Shown here piece after piece: positions 25,807-33,812 of a stretch of 64,000 bases of DNA (position 1 is its first letter; each line of letters opens with the position of its first letter). This DNA is from Pyxidicoccus trucidator (GTDB taxonomy: Bacteria; Myxococcota; Myxococcia; Myxococcales; Myxococcaceae), in NCBI RefSeq assembly GCF_010894435.1, contig NZ_JAAIXZ010000008.1, positions 1 to 64,000 of the forward strand, in the 5' to 3' direction. The translations under genes and the position numbers were made by a program. The notes under the pieces were generated by a model. That model was given only the letters and a program-made list of their open reading frames with translations, made no database searches and was not told where the DNA came from.

Positions 25807-27035
25807 GCGGTCTTCCCGACATGTTGTTGGATTGGAAAGAGGGAGCGGTTGCGCAGCGCCGCCTGGAGCACGAGGGTGGCCGCGCCAACCGCGATGGCCC
25901 GGTCCCCCAGCGCGGAGGTGACGATGCGCGTCTCCGCCATGGAGGTGGACAGCGCCCGCTTGCGCACCGAGGCGCGGAGCGGGTCCAGCAGCAAATCACC
26001 CACCGCGGAAATCTCCCCGCCGAGCACGACGATGGCGGGGTTGAGCAGGTTGAGCAGGCCCGCCACCGCGATGCCCAGGTAGTGGCCCATGCTGTCGATG
26101 ACCTGGCGCGCGGCCGACTCGCCCGCGCGCGCGCCCTCCACCAATTCCTTCACCGTGAGGGGGCGGCGGCTCCGGGGGGCCATCAGCTCCCGCGCGCGCT
26201 CCAGCAGCGCCACGCCGCCGATGAGGGTGACGAGGCAGCCGCGAAGCCCGCAGACACACTGCGGCCCGGCGGGGTCCACCGCGATGTGGCCAATCTCACC
26301 CGCGGTGCCGCCCGAGCCACGGTAGACGTCGCCATTGATGATGAAGCCGGAGCCGATACCGGTGGCCAGCTTGATGTACGTCAGGTCCTCGCCGCCGACG
26401 CCCGCGCCCCAGTAGCACTCCGACAGCGCGCCCAGGTTCGCGTCGTTGTCCACGAACACCGGCATCGCGAAGGCGGCCTTGAGCGACTCCTGCACGTCAT
26501 AGTCGCGCCACGCGGGGACGATGAGCGGCGACAGCTTGCCCGGCGCGGACGGGTGGACGGGGCTCGGCACGGCCACGCCCATGCCCACCACCGAGCGGCG
26601 GGGAACGCGCTCGGCGTCCAGGCACTCCTGCACCAGCTCGCGCACCTTCTGGAGCGTGCCCTTCGGGTCGTCGCGCACCGCCTGCGGGGCATGGCGCTGC
26701 ACGCGCACCCGGCCGCGCAGGTCCGACAGGACGACCGTGACGTGCGTGGCGCCCAACTCCACGCCGACGATGCTGAACGCGTCGTCACAGAACCCGATGA
26801 GGGTGGGCCGGCGCCCGCCACGGGACACCCCGGCTCCAATGCTGCGCACCAGCCCGGAGTGCTCCAGGTCCGCGACAATGGCCGACACGGTCGACGGGCT
26901 CAGCTCCGTCCGCCGGGCAATCTCCGCCCGGGAAATCTGGCGCTCGCGCCAGATCATGTTCAGCAGCAGGCTGCTGTTCTGTGCGCGCATGCCCGCCGCG
27001 TCGACCGTCGTCGTTGCCGCCGTTCCCACTCTCAT
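25803..27035 (-). CDS. ROK-family transcriptional regulator
   Basis: The 410-residue protein has an N-terminal winged helix (about 30-80; ISRAEIARRTELSPSTVSAI) joined to a ROK sugar-kinase-like fold. The fold shows VVGVELGATHVTVV, the Asp of VFVDNDANLGAL and GTAGEIGHIAVDP. The zinc-binding CVCGLRGC is present. The Glu that usually follows (C-x-C-G-x-x-G-C-x-E) is replaced by Val, so kinase activity is unlikely. It probably represses its own operon until a beta-glucoside appears. The start at 27035 is chosen from the homology of the following residues; the frame is open a little further. Confidence 0.85.
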   Translation of the reverse strand: MRVGTAATTTVDAAGMRAQNSSLLLNMIWRERQISRAEIARRTELSPSTVSAIVADLEHSGLVRSIGAGVSRGGRRPTLIGFCDDAFSIVGVELGATHVTVVLSDLRGRVRVQRHAPQAVRDDPKGTLQKVRELVQECLDAERVPRRSVVGMGVAVPSPVHPSAPGKLSPLIVPAWRDYDVQESLKAAFAMPVFVDNDANLGALSECYWGAGVGGEDLTYIKLATGIGSGFIINGDVYRGSGGTAGEIGHIAVDPAGPQCVCGLRGCLVTLIGGVALLERARELMAPRSRRPLTVKELVEGARAGESAARQVIDSMGHYLGIAVAGLLNLLNPAIVVLGGEISAVGDLLLDPLRASVRKRALSTSMAETRIVTSALGDRAIAVGAATLVLQAALRNRSLFPIQQHVGKTA

Positions 27036-27079
27036 CGTCCGCTCACGCTCCGTTCCGCCGCGGAGAAGGGCGGCGGGCG

Positions 27080-27304
27080 TCAGCTCCACTGGATGTCGTC
27101 GATGAAGAGGACGAGCGGGCTCGTCCTTCCACCAGCTACCCAGCCGAAGCCACCCACCACCTTCCCGTATCGAACGCGGCTGAGGTCGATTGTGTACTGC
27201 TTCGGCTCCGGGGTGAGGGCGACGTCCTTCAATTCGAGCGCGAAGCCGGCCACCGCGAGCAATCCCGCCGCCCAGGCCCGCGCGAAGCGCTTGTTCCGCT
27301 GCAT
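27080..27304 (-). CDS. Small exported protein with CBM-like end
   Basis: The 74-residue protein has a signal peptide (MQRNKRFARAWAAGLLAVAG) and a strong GGAGGGGACC ribosome site. Its mature part resembles only the last strands of a carbohydrate-binding beta-sandwich (KQYTIDLSRVRYGKVVGGFG ending in LVLFIDDIQW). The rest of such a module is absent. It is either an internally deleted binding protein or a mini-module. It is the first gene of the operon, 44 bases upstream of the ROK gene. Confidence 0.55.
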   Translation of the reverse strand: MQRNKRFARAWAAGLLAVAGFALELKDVALTPEPKQYTIDLSRVRYGKVVGGFGWVAGGRTSPLVLFIDDIQWS

Positions 27305-27652
27305 AGGTCCCCTCCGCTACGAATTGGCTTCGTGCGTATGGCGAAGAATGTGGTGCTACCGAAAGACGCTGTGTGTGTTGCGCGTTGCGTCACCGCGGGC
27401 GCGCCGTGCCAGAGCGAAACAGCCCTGATGCGCGCCCGGTCCGGCCACCAGCAGCTCCGGGTCCCCGCCTCACCCCACCGCGAACGCCGAGAAGTTCGTT
27501 CGAGTGGTGAAGAAAGTACCAGCGAGTTCCCGGTGAATGCAAGTCCGGGCGTTACCGGTGGGGGGAGGCCTGGGGGGGATACCGGGCCTGTGCCGGGCTC
27601 CGGGGGAACGGTAGGCTGCGCGTCCCGGTTGGGCCGCTGGAGGCGCATCGAC
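27305..27652. other. Divergent promoter region of the beta-glucan operon
   Basis: This 348-base stretch lies between the operon start (27304, minus) and the plus-strand small coiled-coil gene (27653). No gene is seen. A weak inverted repeat (arms CTTCG and CGAAG around 9 bases, 27328-27346) lies 24 bases upstream of the first gene and is the only operator-like candidate I can point to. Confidence 0.35.
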
Positions 27653-27970
27653 ATGGCACAGGACCTGGAGTCGCTGCTCAAGTCACTGCAGGAGCTGACG
27701 CGGGCGGCAAAGGAGCCGGGCCGGCTCTCGCGCGAGCAGCTCGAGGCGGAGGTGCGCAAGGTGACGCTGGCCCTGCAGGAGATGCTCACGCAGGTGGGCG
27801 GTCAGCTCCAGGCCACGGGCACGCCGGCGGCGGCCTCGCTGGTGGAGGTCTTCAAGTCGCAGCTCAACACGGTGATGCGCGAGAGCGGGCTCGCCATGGA
27901 GCAGACCGAGGAGATGAAGAAGCTCGGCGAGGAGCTGGAGCGCCTCAAGCGCGGCTTCATCCGGAGCTGA
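27653..27970 (+). CDS. Small helical (coiled-coil) protein, unknown function
   Basis: The 105-residue protein is almost wholly helical, with heptad-like leucines (DLESLLKSLQELTRAAKEPG, then LEAEVRKVTLALQEMLTQVG) and a second charged helix at the end (EEMKKLGEELERLKRGF). It has no signal peptide or membrane segment. The first ATG that fits the coiled-coil start is at 27653; upstream frame extension looks non-coding. I do not recognise the family. Confidence 0.6.
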   Translation: MAQDLESLLKSLQELTRAAKEPGRLSREQLEAEVRKVTLALQEMLTQVGGQLQATGTPAAASLVEVFKSQLNTVMRESGLAMEQTEEMKKLGEELERLKRGFIRS

Positions 27971-28007
27971 CGCGGCACCGGAAGCCCGGAGCCCCGGAAC
28001 GCACGAC

Positions 28008-28036
28008 GGCCCGCCAACCCATCAGGGTGGCGGGCC
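28008..28036. terminator. Hairpin between convergent genes
   Basis: GGCCCGCCA at 28008-28016 pairs with TGGCGGGCC at 28028-28036 around an 11-base loop. It sits between the ends of two convergent genes (27970 and 28061) and can terminate both. Confidence 0.7.
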
Positions 28037-28060
28037 GCCTGGCTTCAAGGATGCGAGGGC

Positions 28061-28702
28061 TCAGGCCGTGGCGGTGGGCTGGGTGCTGGTGTCGGCCGCG
28101 GGAGCCGCGCCGTCCTGGGCGCCCAGCGACTTCACGAGCTGGCTGATGGTCTCGACAATCTTCTCCAGCGCCTTGAGCAGCTTCTGGAGGGGGTCCTTCT
28201 CGTCCTCCTCGGCGGCGCCGGCCGGGGCCTGCGAGGCATTCGCGGGAGCCGCACCCTCGGCGCCACCGGCGGGAGCCGCGCCCTGCGCGGGAGCCGCACC
28301 CTGCGCGGGAGCCGCACCCTCGGCACCACCGGCGGGAGCCGCGCCCTGGGCACCGCCCGCGGGAGCCGCGCCCTCGGCGCCCTCACCGGCCTTCTCGCCG
28401 GCCAGCGTCTTGAGCACGCTCACCAGCTGCTTGAGGGTGTCGAGGATCTTCTTGAGGGCCTCCTCCGGGTTCGCCTTTCCGGACGCGCTCGCCTTCTCCG
28501 CCTTGCTCGCGCCGGCCGCGCCGTCGAAGGCGCTCTCACCCAGGAGCGAGCGGAGGATGGGGTTCTGGCTGAGCGCCTTCAGCGCCGTCTCGGCCGTCTC
28601 CATCCCGGGAAGCTTGCCAACCTCGGGCGACTTGATGTCGGAGCCGATGGAACGGAAGGAAGCCAGCGAGGGACCCGCGGACAGCTTGGAGATGCCGCTC
28701 AT
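28061..28702 (-). CDS. Helical protein with Ala/Pro/Gly tandem repeats
   Basis: The 213-residue protein has no signal peptide. Two amphipathic helical regions (EEALKKILDTLKQLVSVLKT and LQKLLKALEKIVETISQLVK) flank a central low-complexity block of six GAAPAGGAE/GAAPAQ units. The related flanking helices suggest an internal duplication with a flexible spacer. Start 28702 has a GGAGCATAACC leader. Function is unknown; a structural or secreted scaffold-like role is possible but unsupported. Confidence 0.6.
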   Translation of the reverse strand: MSGISKLSAGPSLASFRSIGSDIKSPEVGKLPGMETAETALKALSQNPILRSLLGESAFDGAAGASKAEKASASGKANPEEALKKILDTLKQLVSVLKTLAGEKAGEGAEGAAPAGGAQGAAPAGGAEGAAPAQGAAPAQGAAPAGGAEGAAPANASQAPAGAAEEDEKDPLQKLLKALEKIVETISQLVKSLGAQDGAAPAADTSTQPTATA

Positions 28703-28916
28703 GGTTATGCTCCGGGCGTGAAGGGAGGAGTAGGCTCATGGGGGCTGAAATCCAACCCCTGCAACCATTCTCGTACATGAAGGCAAATGGTTGCTTCGCG
28801 CCTACATCTTCCTGCATCCCACCCGGGAAAGCCGTTTGTTCATGAGGGTTTACCCGGGCCCCCTCCTCCGCTTTCCGGCGGAAGAAAAGGCCCGGGAAAT
28901 TCCACGCGGGGTGCGC

Positions 28917-30095
28917 CTACCGGCAGGTCCAGGCTTCGGGAGACGTGCAGCGGCCTTCGTCCGAGCAGACGCCTTGCTCGCATCGGGCCTCGGGCCCGCA
29001 GCGCTCGCCTTCGCGCACCCAGGGCACGCACCGGTTCGTCTCCGGGGAGCAGTGATGGCCCGCGAGGCAGTTGGTGATGGGCCCGGTGCCGAAATACAGC
29101 TCGCAGGCTTCTCCAGCCCCGGGCCGCTTCTGGCAGCGGCCCCACGTGCCGGACTCCGGCTCGGCGCCGGCGCAGTACAGGTCCGTGGCGCACTCGGAGA
29201 AGTTCCGGCAGGCGGCCCCTTCCTCGCGACGCTCCCGGCAGGTGCCGGGCTGCTCGGCGTCCGCGTCACAGAAGAGGTCGCGCTGGCAGCGGTGGGCCTG
29301 GAGCGCGCTCTGCGCGGCCGGCGCCGTGCAGGCCCTGCCCTCGGGGGGGCGTCGCTCACAGCGTCCCGCCTCGCAGATAAACGACGCGCCGCACGGACGG
29401 TCCTGCTCGAACGCGCAGGCGTCACCTTCTGCCCCGGTAGGGCGGCACGTATTGCTTCCCCGGTCACACCACAGTCCGGCGGCGCACGGAGGGTCACGGC
29501 TAGCATCCTCGCCAACCTCGTGGCAGGTCTCCCCTTCGCCCCTGGCGCGCTGGCAGGTGCCATCGGCACCCGGGACGAGCCCTGGCGCGCAGTGCTCGGG
29601 CCACTCGCCGGGGCCGCCCTCGCCGTGACGCGGGGTGCACGTGCCCTGGCAGCCGCTCGCCTCGGTATAGCGACAGAACCCGCTCTCGCCGCACTCCGCA
29701 TGGGCAAGACAGGCCCCTTCGGTCCGCTGGGCGCGGAGCACCTGGCACGAGGGGTCGTACTCGATGCCCCGGCTCATCGCGGCTTCCGACAGCGCGGGGA
29801 GGCGGCAGTCGCGGTCGCGGATGGCGTCCAGGCAACGCTCGGCGGCCTCCTCGTCGAAGCTCAGCCGGCCCGACTCCAGCGCCGCCTCGTAACGCGTCCC
29901 CAGCCCCATCCAGGTCTCCCAGCCTCGCTGGCGCAGGGACTCCTCGCAGGTGTCCGCGCTGGCGTACACCCCGCACCGGGCCTCGCGCTCGCAGAAGGCT
30001 TCCACCACCTGCTCGCCGAAGTCCTCGGGGTCATCGCCACCACATGCCGCCAGCCCCACCGCGAGCGCAATCACCGCCAGCCGCACTCCGTGCAT
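28917..30095 (-). CDS. Cysteine-rich lipoprotein (Dickkopf-like repeats)
   Basis: The 392-residue lipoprotein (ALAVGLAAC) starts at ATG 30095 behind AGGGAGGGAACC. The N-terminal third is helical with paired cysteines. The rest is a chain of short Cys-rich modules of the type GEGETC...CAAGLWCDRGSNTC and GASFICEAGRCE, resembling the Dickkopf/EB-type modules common in myxobacterial surface lipoproteins. It ends in EAWTC-R. A role in surface binding is guessed from the type; no enzyme motif is seen. Confidence 0.7.
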   Translation of the reverse strand: MHGVRLAVIALAVGLAACGGDDPEDFGEQVVEAFCEREARCGVYASADTCEESLRQRGWETWMGLGTRYEAALESGRLSFDEEAAERCLDAIRDRDCRLPALSEAAMSRGIEYDPSCQVLRAQRTEGACLAHAECGESGFCRYTEASGCQGTCTPRHGEGGPGEWPEHCAPGLVPGADGTCQRARGEGETCHEVGEDASRDPPCAAGLWCDRGSNTCRPTGAEGDACAFEQDRPCGASFICEAGRCERRPPEGRACTAPAAQSALQAHRCQRDLFCDADAEQPGTCRERREEGAACRNFSECATDLYCAGAEPESGTWGRCQKRPGAGEACELYFGTGPITNCLAGHHCSPETNRCVPWVREGERCGPEARCEQGVCSDEGRCTSPEAWTCR

Positions 30096-30170
30096 GGTTC
30101 CCTCCCTGGGGGCGCCGCATGGAATGAAGGTTCCTTCCAGGAACGGCGCCGCGGCATTGTGACGCAACCG

Positions 30171-30200
30171 GGTGGCGGGAAGGAAATCGCTCCCGCCACC
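30171..30200 (-). terminator. Hairpin terminator after the C39-peptidase gene
   Basis: GGTGGCGGGA and its exact complement TCCCGCCACC enclose a 10-base loop. The hairpin starts 10 bases past the stop of the minus-strand gene ending at 30210. Confidence 0.65.
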
Positions 30201-30209
30201 GGCCCCGCG

Positions 30210-33200
30210 TCAGGCCGCGGCCTTCCGGTGCCGCTCGTCCACCCACGCGGCGAGGTCCGGGTAGCTGGTCTCCACCCACTTGCGGAAGCGCTGCGACTGG
30301 GTGGGGAAGCTGCCGTCTTCGGCCATCGACGGGAGCTGGCCGAAGAACAGCCCGTTGAGCCGGTCGCCCAGCGCGTACATGTCCTCCGAGCCGTTGTTGT
30401 TGGCGCGGGACAGCCGCTCGACGAACTCCTGGAAGTTGGGCCCTGTCATCCCGAACTCGGAGGCGGCCTGGGCCAGCGTGTCGATGTAGCCCTTGTGGCC
30501 CGCGAGCTCCCGGTGTTCGCCGATGAACTTCTGGATGTCCTGGGGCGACATGCCGAGGCCCTTGCCCAGCTTCTCGGCGAGGAACTCGGGCCCGGAGTGG
30601 ACGAGGCTCTCGGCGAGCTGCCGGTCCATGCCGCTGTTGGCGAGCAGGTCCACCCGGTTGCCGCGCTCGAGCGCCTCGTCCAGGTACTTCAGGCCGATGC
30701 CGCCCACGAAGAGCAGGGCGCCCGCGACCTGGAGGCCGGGAATCACGCCCACGAAGGCCGACGCCGCCAGGATGGTGCCACCCGCCGCCTGGGCGAAGGA
30801 GCTGCCGGCCTTGGCGTACCGCTCGTCCTTGAGCGCCTGGAAGCCCTGGATGGCGTCGCCCACCGCGCCGATGATGGCGCCCGCGGCGGACAGCTTCCCC
30901 AGGAACTTGCTGTTCGAGGCGCCCTTGACGACCGCGTCCATGAGGAGGCTCGAGCCGTCCGCGCCCGCACTGAGGCCGTCGCCGACAATCTTCAGCCGCG
31001 CGGCCATGTCCGCCTGGGACCAGTCGCCCAAGTCGCCGAAGAACGCGGCGGTCGAGACGGCGACGCCCAGGCCGCGGAGCGCCTGCCCCGTGCCTGTCTC
31101 CGGGTCGCCCAGCAGCCCGCCGGATTTGTCCTTCTTCAGCAGCGTGTTCAGCGACTCCGCGCGCGTCTTGTACTGCTCGTACGGCATGTTGGGCTTCAGC
31201 GTCTGCAGCACGGAGGTGTACGAGCGCATGTCGTCCGGGGTCATCCCGAACAGCTCGGCGTGCTTCGCCAGCCCCTCGTAGATCTTCCCGGCCAGCGCCA
31301 GGTTCCTGTTGTTGGCCGCGATGATGGCGCCCATGCCCGCGGCCCGGGCGAGCCCGACGGCGAGCTTCTCGTCGAGGTCCTTGAGGTCCTTGAACCCGCC
31401 CACCACGGTGAGGAAGGCGGACTTGCCCTCTCCGCTGGCCTCGAGCTGCGCGGCGAGGTACTCGGCGCCCGACTGTGTCTCGGCCAGCCGCGGCAGCGCG
31501 AGGGCGAGCTCCTTCACGCGCGGGTCCGTCTCATCGGGCGGAACCCCATCCGGCGCGGCCGGGGCGAGCAGCTTGCTGAGCCGCTCGAACTCCGCCAGGT
31601 CCTTCTTCCGGTCGGGCGTCATGAAGGTGTTGATGGCGGCCTGCTGCTGCTCGGGCGAGAGCACGGCGGCGGGGCCGCTGAGCAGCTCGGTGAGCCGCCG
31701 CTGGTGCCGCTCCGCCTTCTCCGCGGCGGCGGTGAAGTCGGCGCGAATCGTGTCGATGGCCTTCCACGTCGTCTCATGCAGGGCCTTGAGGTCCTGCGCA
31801 TTCGGCGAGGGGATGCCGCGATGGGACGCGTAGTCCACCGTCTTGGCGCGCTCCATGGCGAAGGCGAGCCGCGAGCCCACGCCACCCTCGATGCACTTCT
31901 TCACCGCGCCGAGCAACGTGCTGCCGTTGATGCCCTGGGTGAAGCCCCGCGGCATCTTCTCGGTGAAGAACTCGCCCACCTTGCTGGCGGCGGGGTCCTT
32001 CAGCGCCTCCGTCGCGCGCGCCAGGCTGTAGTACGTCTCATACTTGAGCGCGTTCTCCTGCTTCGACAGCGCGTCGAGCTCCTTGGGGTTGTTGACGTCG
32101 ACCGGCTTCTGGCCCTTTGGCGGATGGAGCTTGCGGTTCGACTCCGGCGACACGCCATGGAAGTACTCGCCCATCTTCTCCAGCGAGGGCTGCGCGGCGG
32201 CGACGAGCGCCTCCTGGTAGGCCGGGTCCGGGTTGCTCGCGACGAGCTGCTCGAACTGCTTCGCGCCGTCCTGCAGGCTGTGCTGGAGCGTCTTCTCCAG
32301 CGCCTTGGCGTCCTGCGCGGCCCGCTCGGCGGGAGTCGCGCTCGCGGCCTGCGTGGTGGCGGGCGCCTTCGTCCCGGCGCTGGCGGTGGTGGTGCCCAGC
32401 TCGGGCACGGGGAGCTTGCTGGCGGCCTGCTTCAGCAGCGCCAGCACGTCCGCGTCCTTCCCCTTGGGAAGCCCCGCGCCGGCAGCTGCACCCGCGCTCG
32501 CCCCCGCGGCGGCGGCACCACTCCCACGCGACGCGCCCTGCAGGGCATTGAAGGAGGGCTGGCCTCCGGTGGGCGAGAAGAAGGTGCTGAGCTGCTGGCG
32601 CGTCATCGCCACCGGGCCGCCGGTGTGCAGCGGGTCCGCCACCAGGTACTTCCCGTCCGCCGTCTTGCCGAGGATGGCGTTGAGGTGGCCCACGTCCCCG
32701 CTGCCCATTCGCTCGGGGAACTGCGAGCGCCAGGCGGCGTTGGTGTAGCCGTTGGCGATGACGGGGTTGCCCGCGGCGAGCTGCTTGTCGAGCGTCTCCC
32801 AGCCCTGCCCGTAGCGTGACTCGAGGCCCGCGCTCTTGATGCCGTCCGCCACCATGGTGCCGCCGGTCAGCTCGCGGTCGCGGTTCAAGAGCGGCACGCG
32901 CGTGCCGTCCGACGCCTTCACATAGGTGAACTCCGACTCGCGGCGCGGGCTCATCAGCGCGCGGGCGTGGTCCACCTGCTGCTCCTTCGTCAGCCCCTGC
33001 GGCATGTGCCCGGTGTACGCCAGGGACATGGCGAGGCTGGCGGGACCGCAGTTGGTGCTGCCGCGAGGACCGTACGGGTTGTACTCGGAGGTGAACTGGG
33101 TGATGAACGCCTGCTCCGCCGTCATGGCCGGGCCCGGCTTCCCGCCCGCCTGCGCCGAGCGGGTGCGCGCCTGGGACAGGGCCTCGCGGGTGCTGGCCTC

Positions 33201-33623
33201 GTACTGGCCGTTGGCGGACACGCCGCTGTCCCGCTGGAACTTCTCCAGCGCGGCCTCCGTCTGCGGGCCGAACGTGCCGGGGCCCGTGGCCACCTGCTCC
33301 TCCGTGAGGTAGCCCAGCTCCACCAGGGACTCCTGGAGCGCCTCCACCTCCTCGCCCGTGTCGCCGCGCTTCAGGTCCTTCCTCGGAACGGGCCGGGGCT
33401 CCTCGGGCGGCGGCTCGGGAGGAGGTGGCGGGGGCGGCGGCCGCAGCCTGGGCGCCGAGGATGACGACTCCTCTTCGAAGGACGAGACGTCATCATGTCC
33501 CGTGCTCTGGGTTCCCTCCTCCTCGCGGATGACGTTGGGCTCGGGGGCCTCGCTCCGCTGGACGCTCCCCGACTCCTGGGAGGAATGGCTCTGGGTGGAA
33601 ACAGAAGGACCGTCGACGCGCAT
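30210..33623 (-). CDS. Large protein with peptidoglycan-binding and C39-like peptidase domains
   Basis: In this 1137-residue protein a disordered, Ser/Glu- and Pro-rich N-terminus (1-82) is followed by a PG_binding_1 domain (about 84-150; LKRGDTGEEVEALQESLVEL, TEAALEKFQRD). A papain-like C39-type domain comes next, with Cys near 191 in STNCGPASLAMSL, His near 311 in GDVGHLNAIL and Asp near 329 in LVADPLH. The remaining 750 residues are helical and include a hydrophobic stretch near 944-980 (GTILAASAFVGVIPGLQVAG). No signal peptide is seen. The build suits a contact-delivered or exported antibacterial effector or a spore/envelope peptidase. Nothing adjacent is an obvious immunity gene or secretion component. 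Confidence 0.65.
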   Translation of the reverse strand: MRVDGPSVSTQSHSSQESGSVQRSEAPEPNVIREEEGTQSTGHDDVSSFEEESSSSAPRLRPPPPPPPPEPPPEEPRPVPRKDLKRGDTGEEVEALQESLVELGYLTEEQVATGPGTFGPQTEAALEKFQRDSGVSANGQYEASTREALSQARTRSAQAGGKPGPAMTAEQAFITQFTSEYNPYGPRGSTNCGPASLAMSLAYTGHMPQGLTKEQQVDHARALMSPRRESEFTYVKASDGTRVPLLNRDRELTGGTMVADGIKSAGLESRYGQGWETLDKQLAAGNPVIANGYTNAAWRSQFPERMGSGDVGHLNAILGKTADGKYLVADPLHTGGPVAMTRQQLSTFFSPTGGQPSFNALQGASRGSGAAAAGASAGAAAGAGLPKGKDADVLALLKQAASKLPVPELGTTTASAGTKAPATTQAASATPAERAAQDAKALEKTLQHSLQDGAKQFEQLVASNPDPAYQEALVAAAQPSLEKMGEYFHGVSPESNRKLHPPKGQKPVDVNNPKELDALSKQENALKYETYYSLARATEALKDPAASKVGEFFTEKMPRGFTQGINGSTLLGAVKKCIEGGVGSRLAFAMERAKTVDYASHRGIPSPNAQDLKALHETTWKAIDTIRADFTAAAEKAERHQRRLTELLSGPAAVLSPEQQQAAINTFMTPDRKKDLAEFERLSKLLAPAAPDGVPPDETDPRVKELALALPRLAETQSGAEYLAAQLEASGEGKSAFLTVVGGFKDLKDLDEKLAVGLARAAGMGAIIAANNRNLALAGKIYEGLAKHAELFGMTPDDMRSYTSVLQTLKPNMPYEQYKTRAESLNTLLKKDKSGGLLGDPETGTGQALRGLGVAVSTAAFFGDLGDWSQADMAARLKIVGDGLSAGADGSSLLMDAVVKGASNSKFLGKLSAAGAIIGAVGDAIQGFQALKDERYAKAGSSFAQAAGGTILAASAFVGVIPGLQVAGALLFVGGIGLKYLDEALERGNRVDLLANSGMDRQLAESLVHSGPEFLAEKLGKGLGMSPQDIQKFIGEHRELAGHKGYIDTLAQAASEFGMTGPNFQEFVERLSRANNNGSEDMYALGDRLNGLFFGQLPSMAEDGSFPTQSQRFRKWVETSYPDLAAWVDERHRKAAA

Positions 33624-33812
33624 GGGGTGTGGGCTCCTGTGACAGCAGCACTAGGCACTCCCATTGTCGGGCGTGACATGAGCGCGATGTCTCAGCAGCG
33701 CTGCCCCCCGGGAGTGCACCCGCCGTACGCACTCACGCGAAAACGAATTCAATATGCGTGATTTTGTCTGGCGTTCTCTCGGGGCCCTGCTGCCGCGTCG
33801 TGAATTCTCAGA

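Noticed and set aside
28791..32819. A 1342-codon plus-strand open frame opposite the Cys-rich lipoprotein and C39-peptidase genes
   Set aside because: It is an antisense artefact of high GC. Its translation is Arg/Leu/Val/His-rich without motifs, while the minus-strand genes have clear domains.
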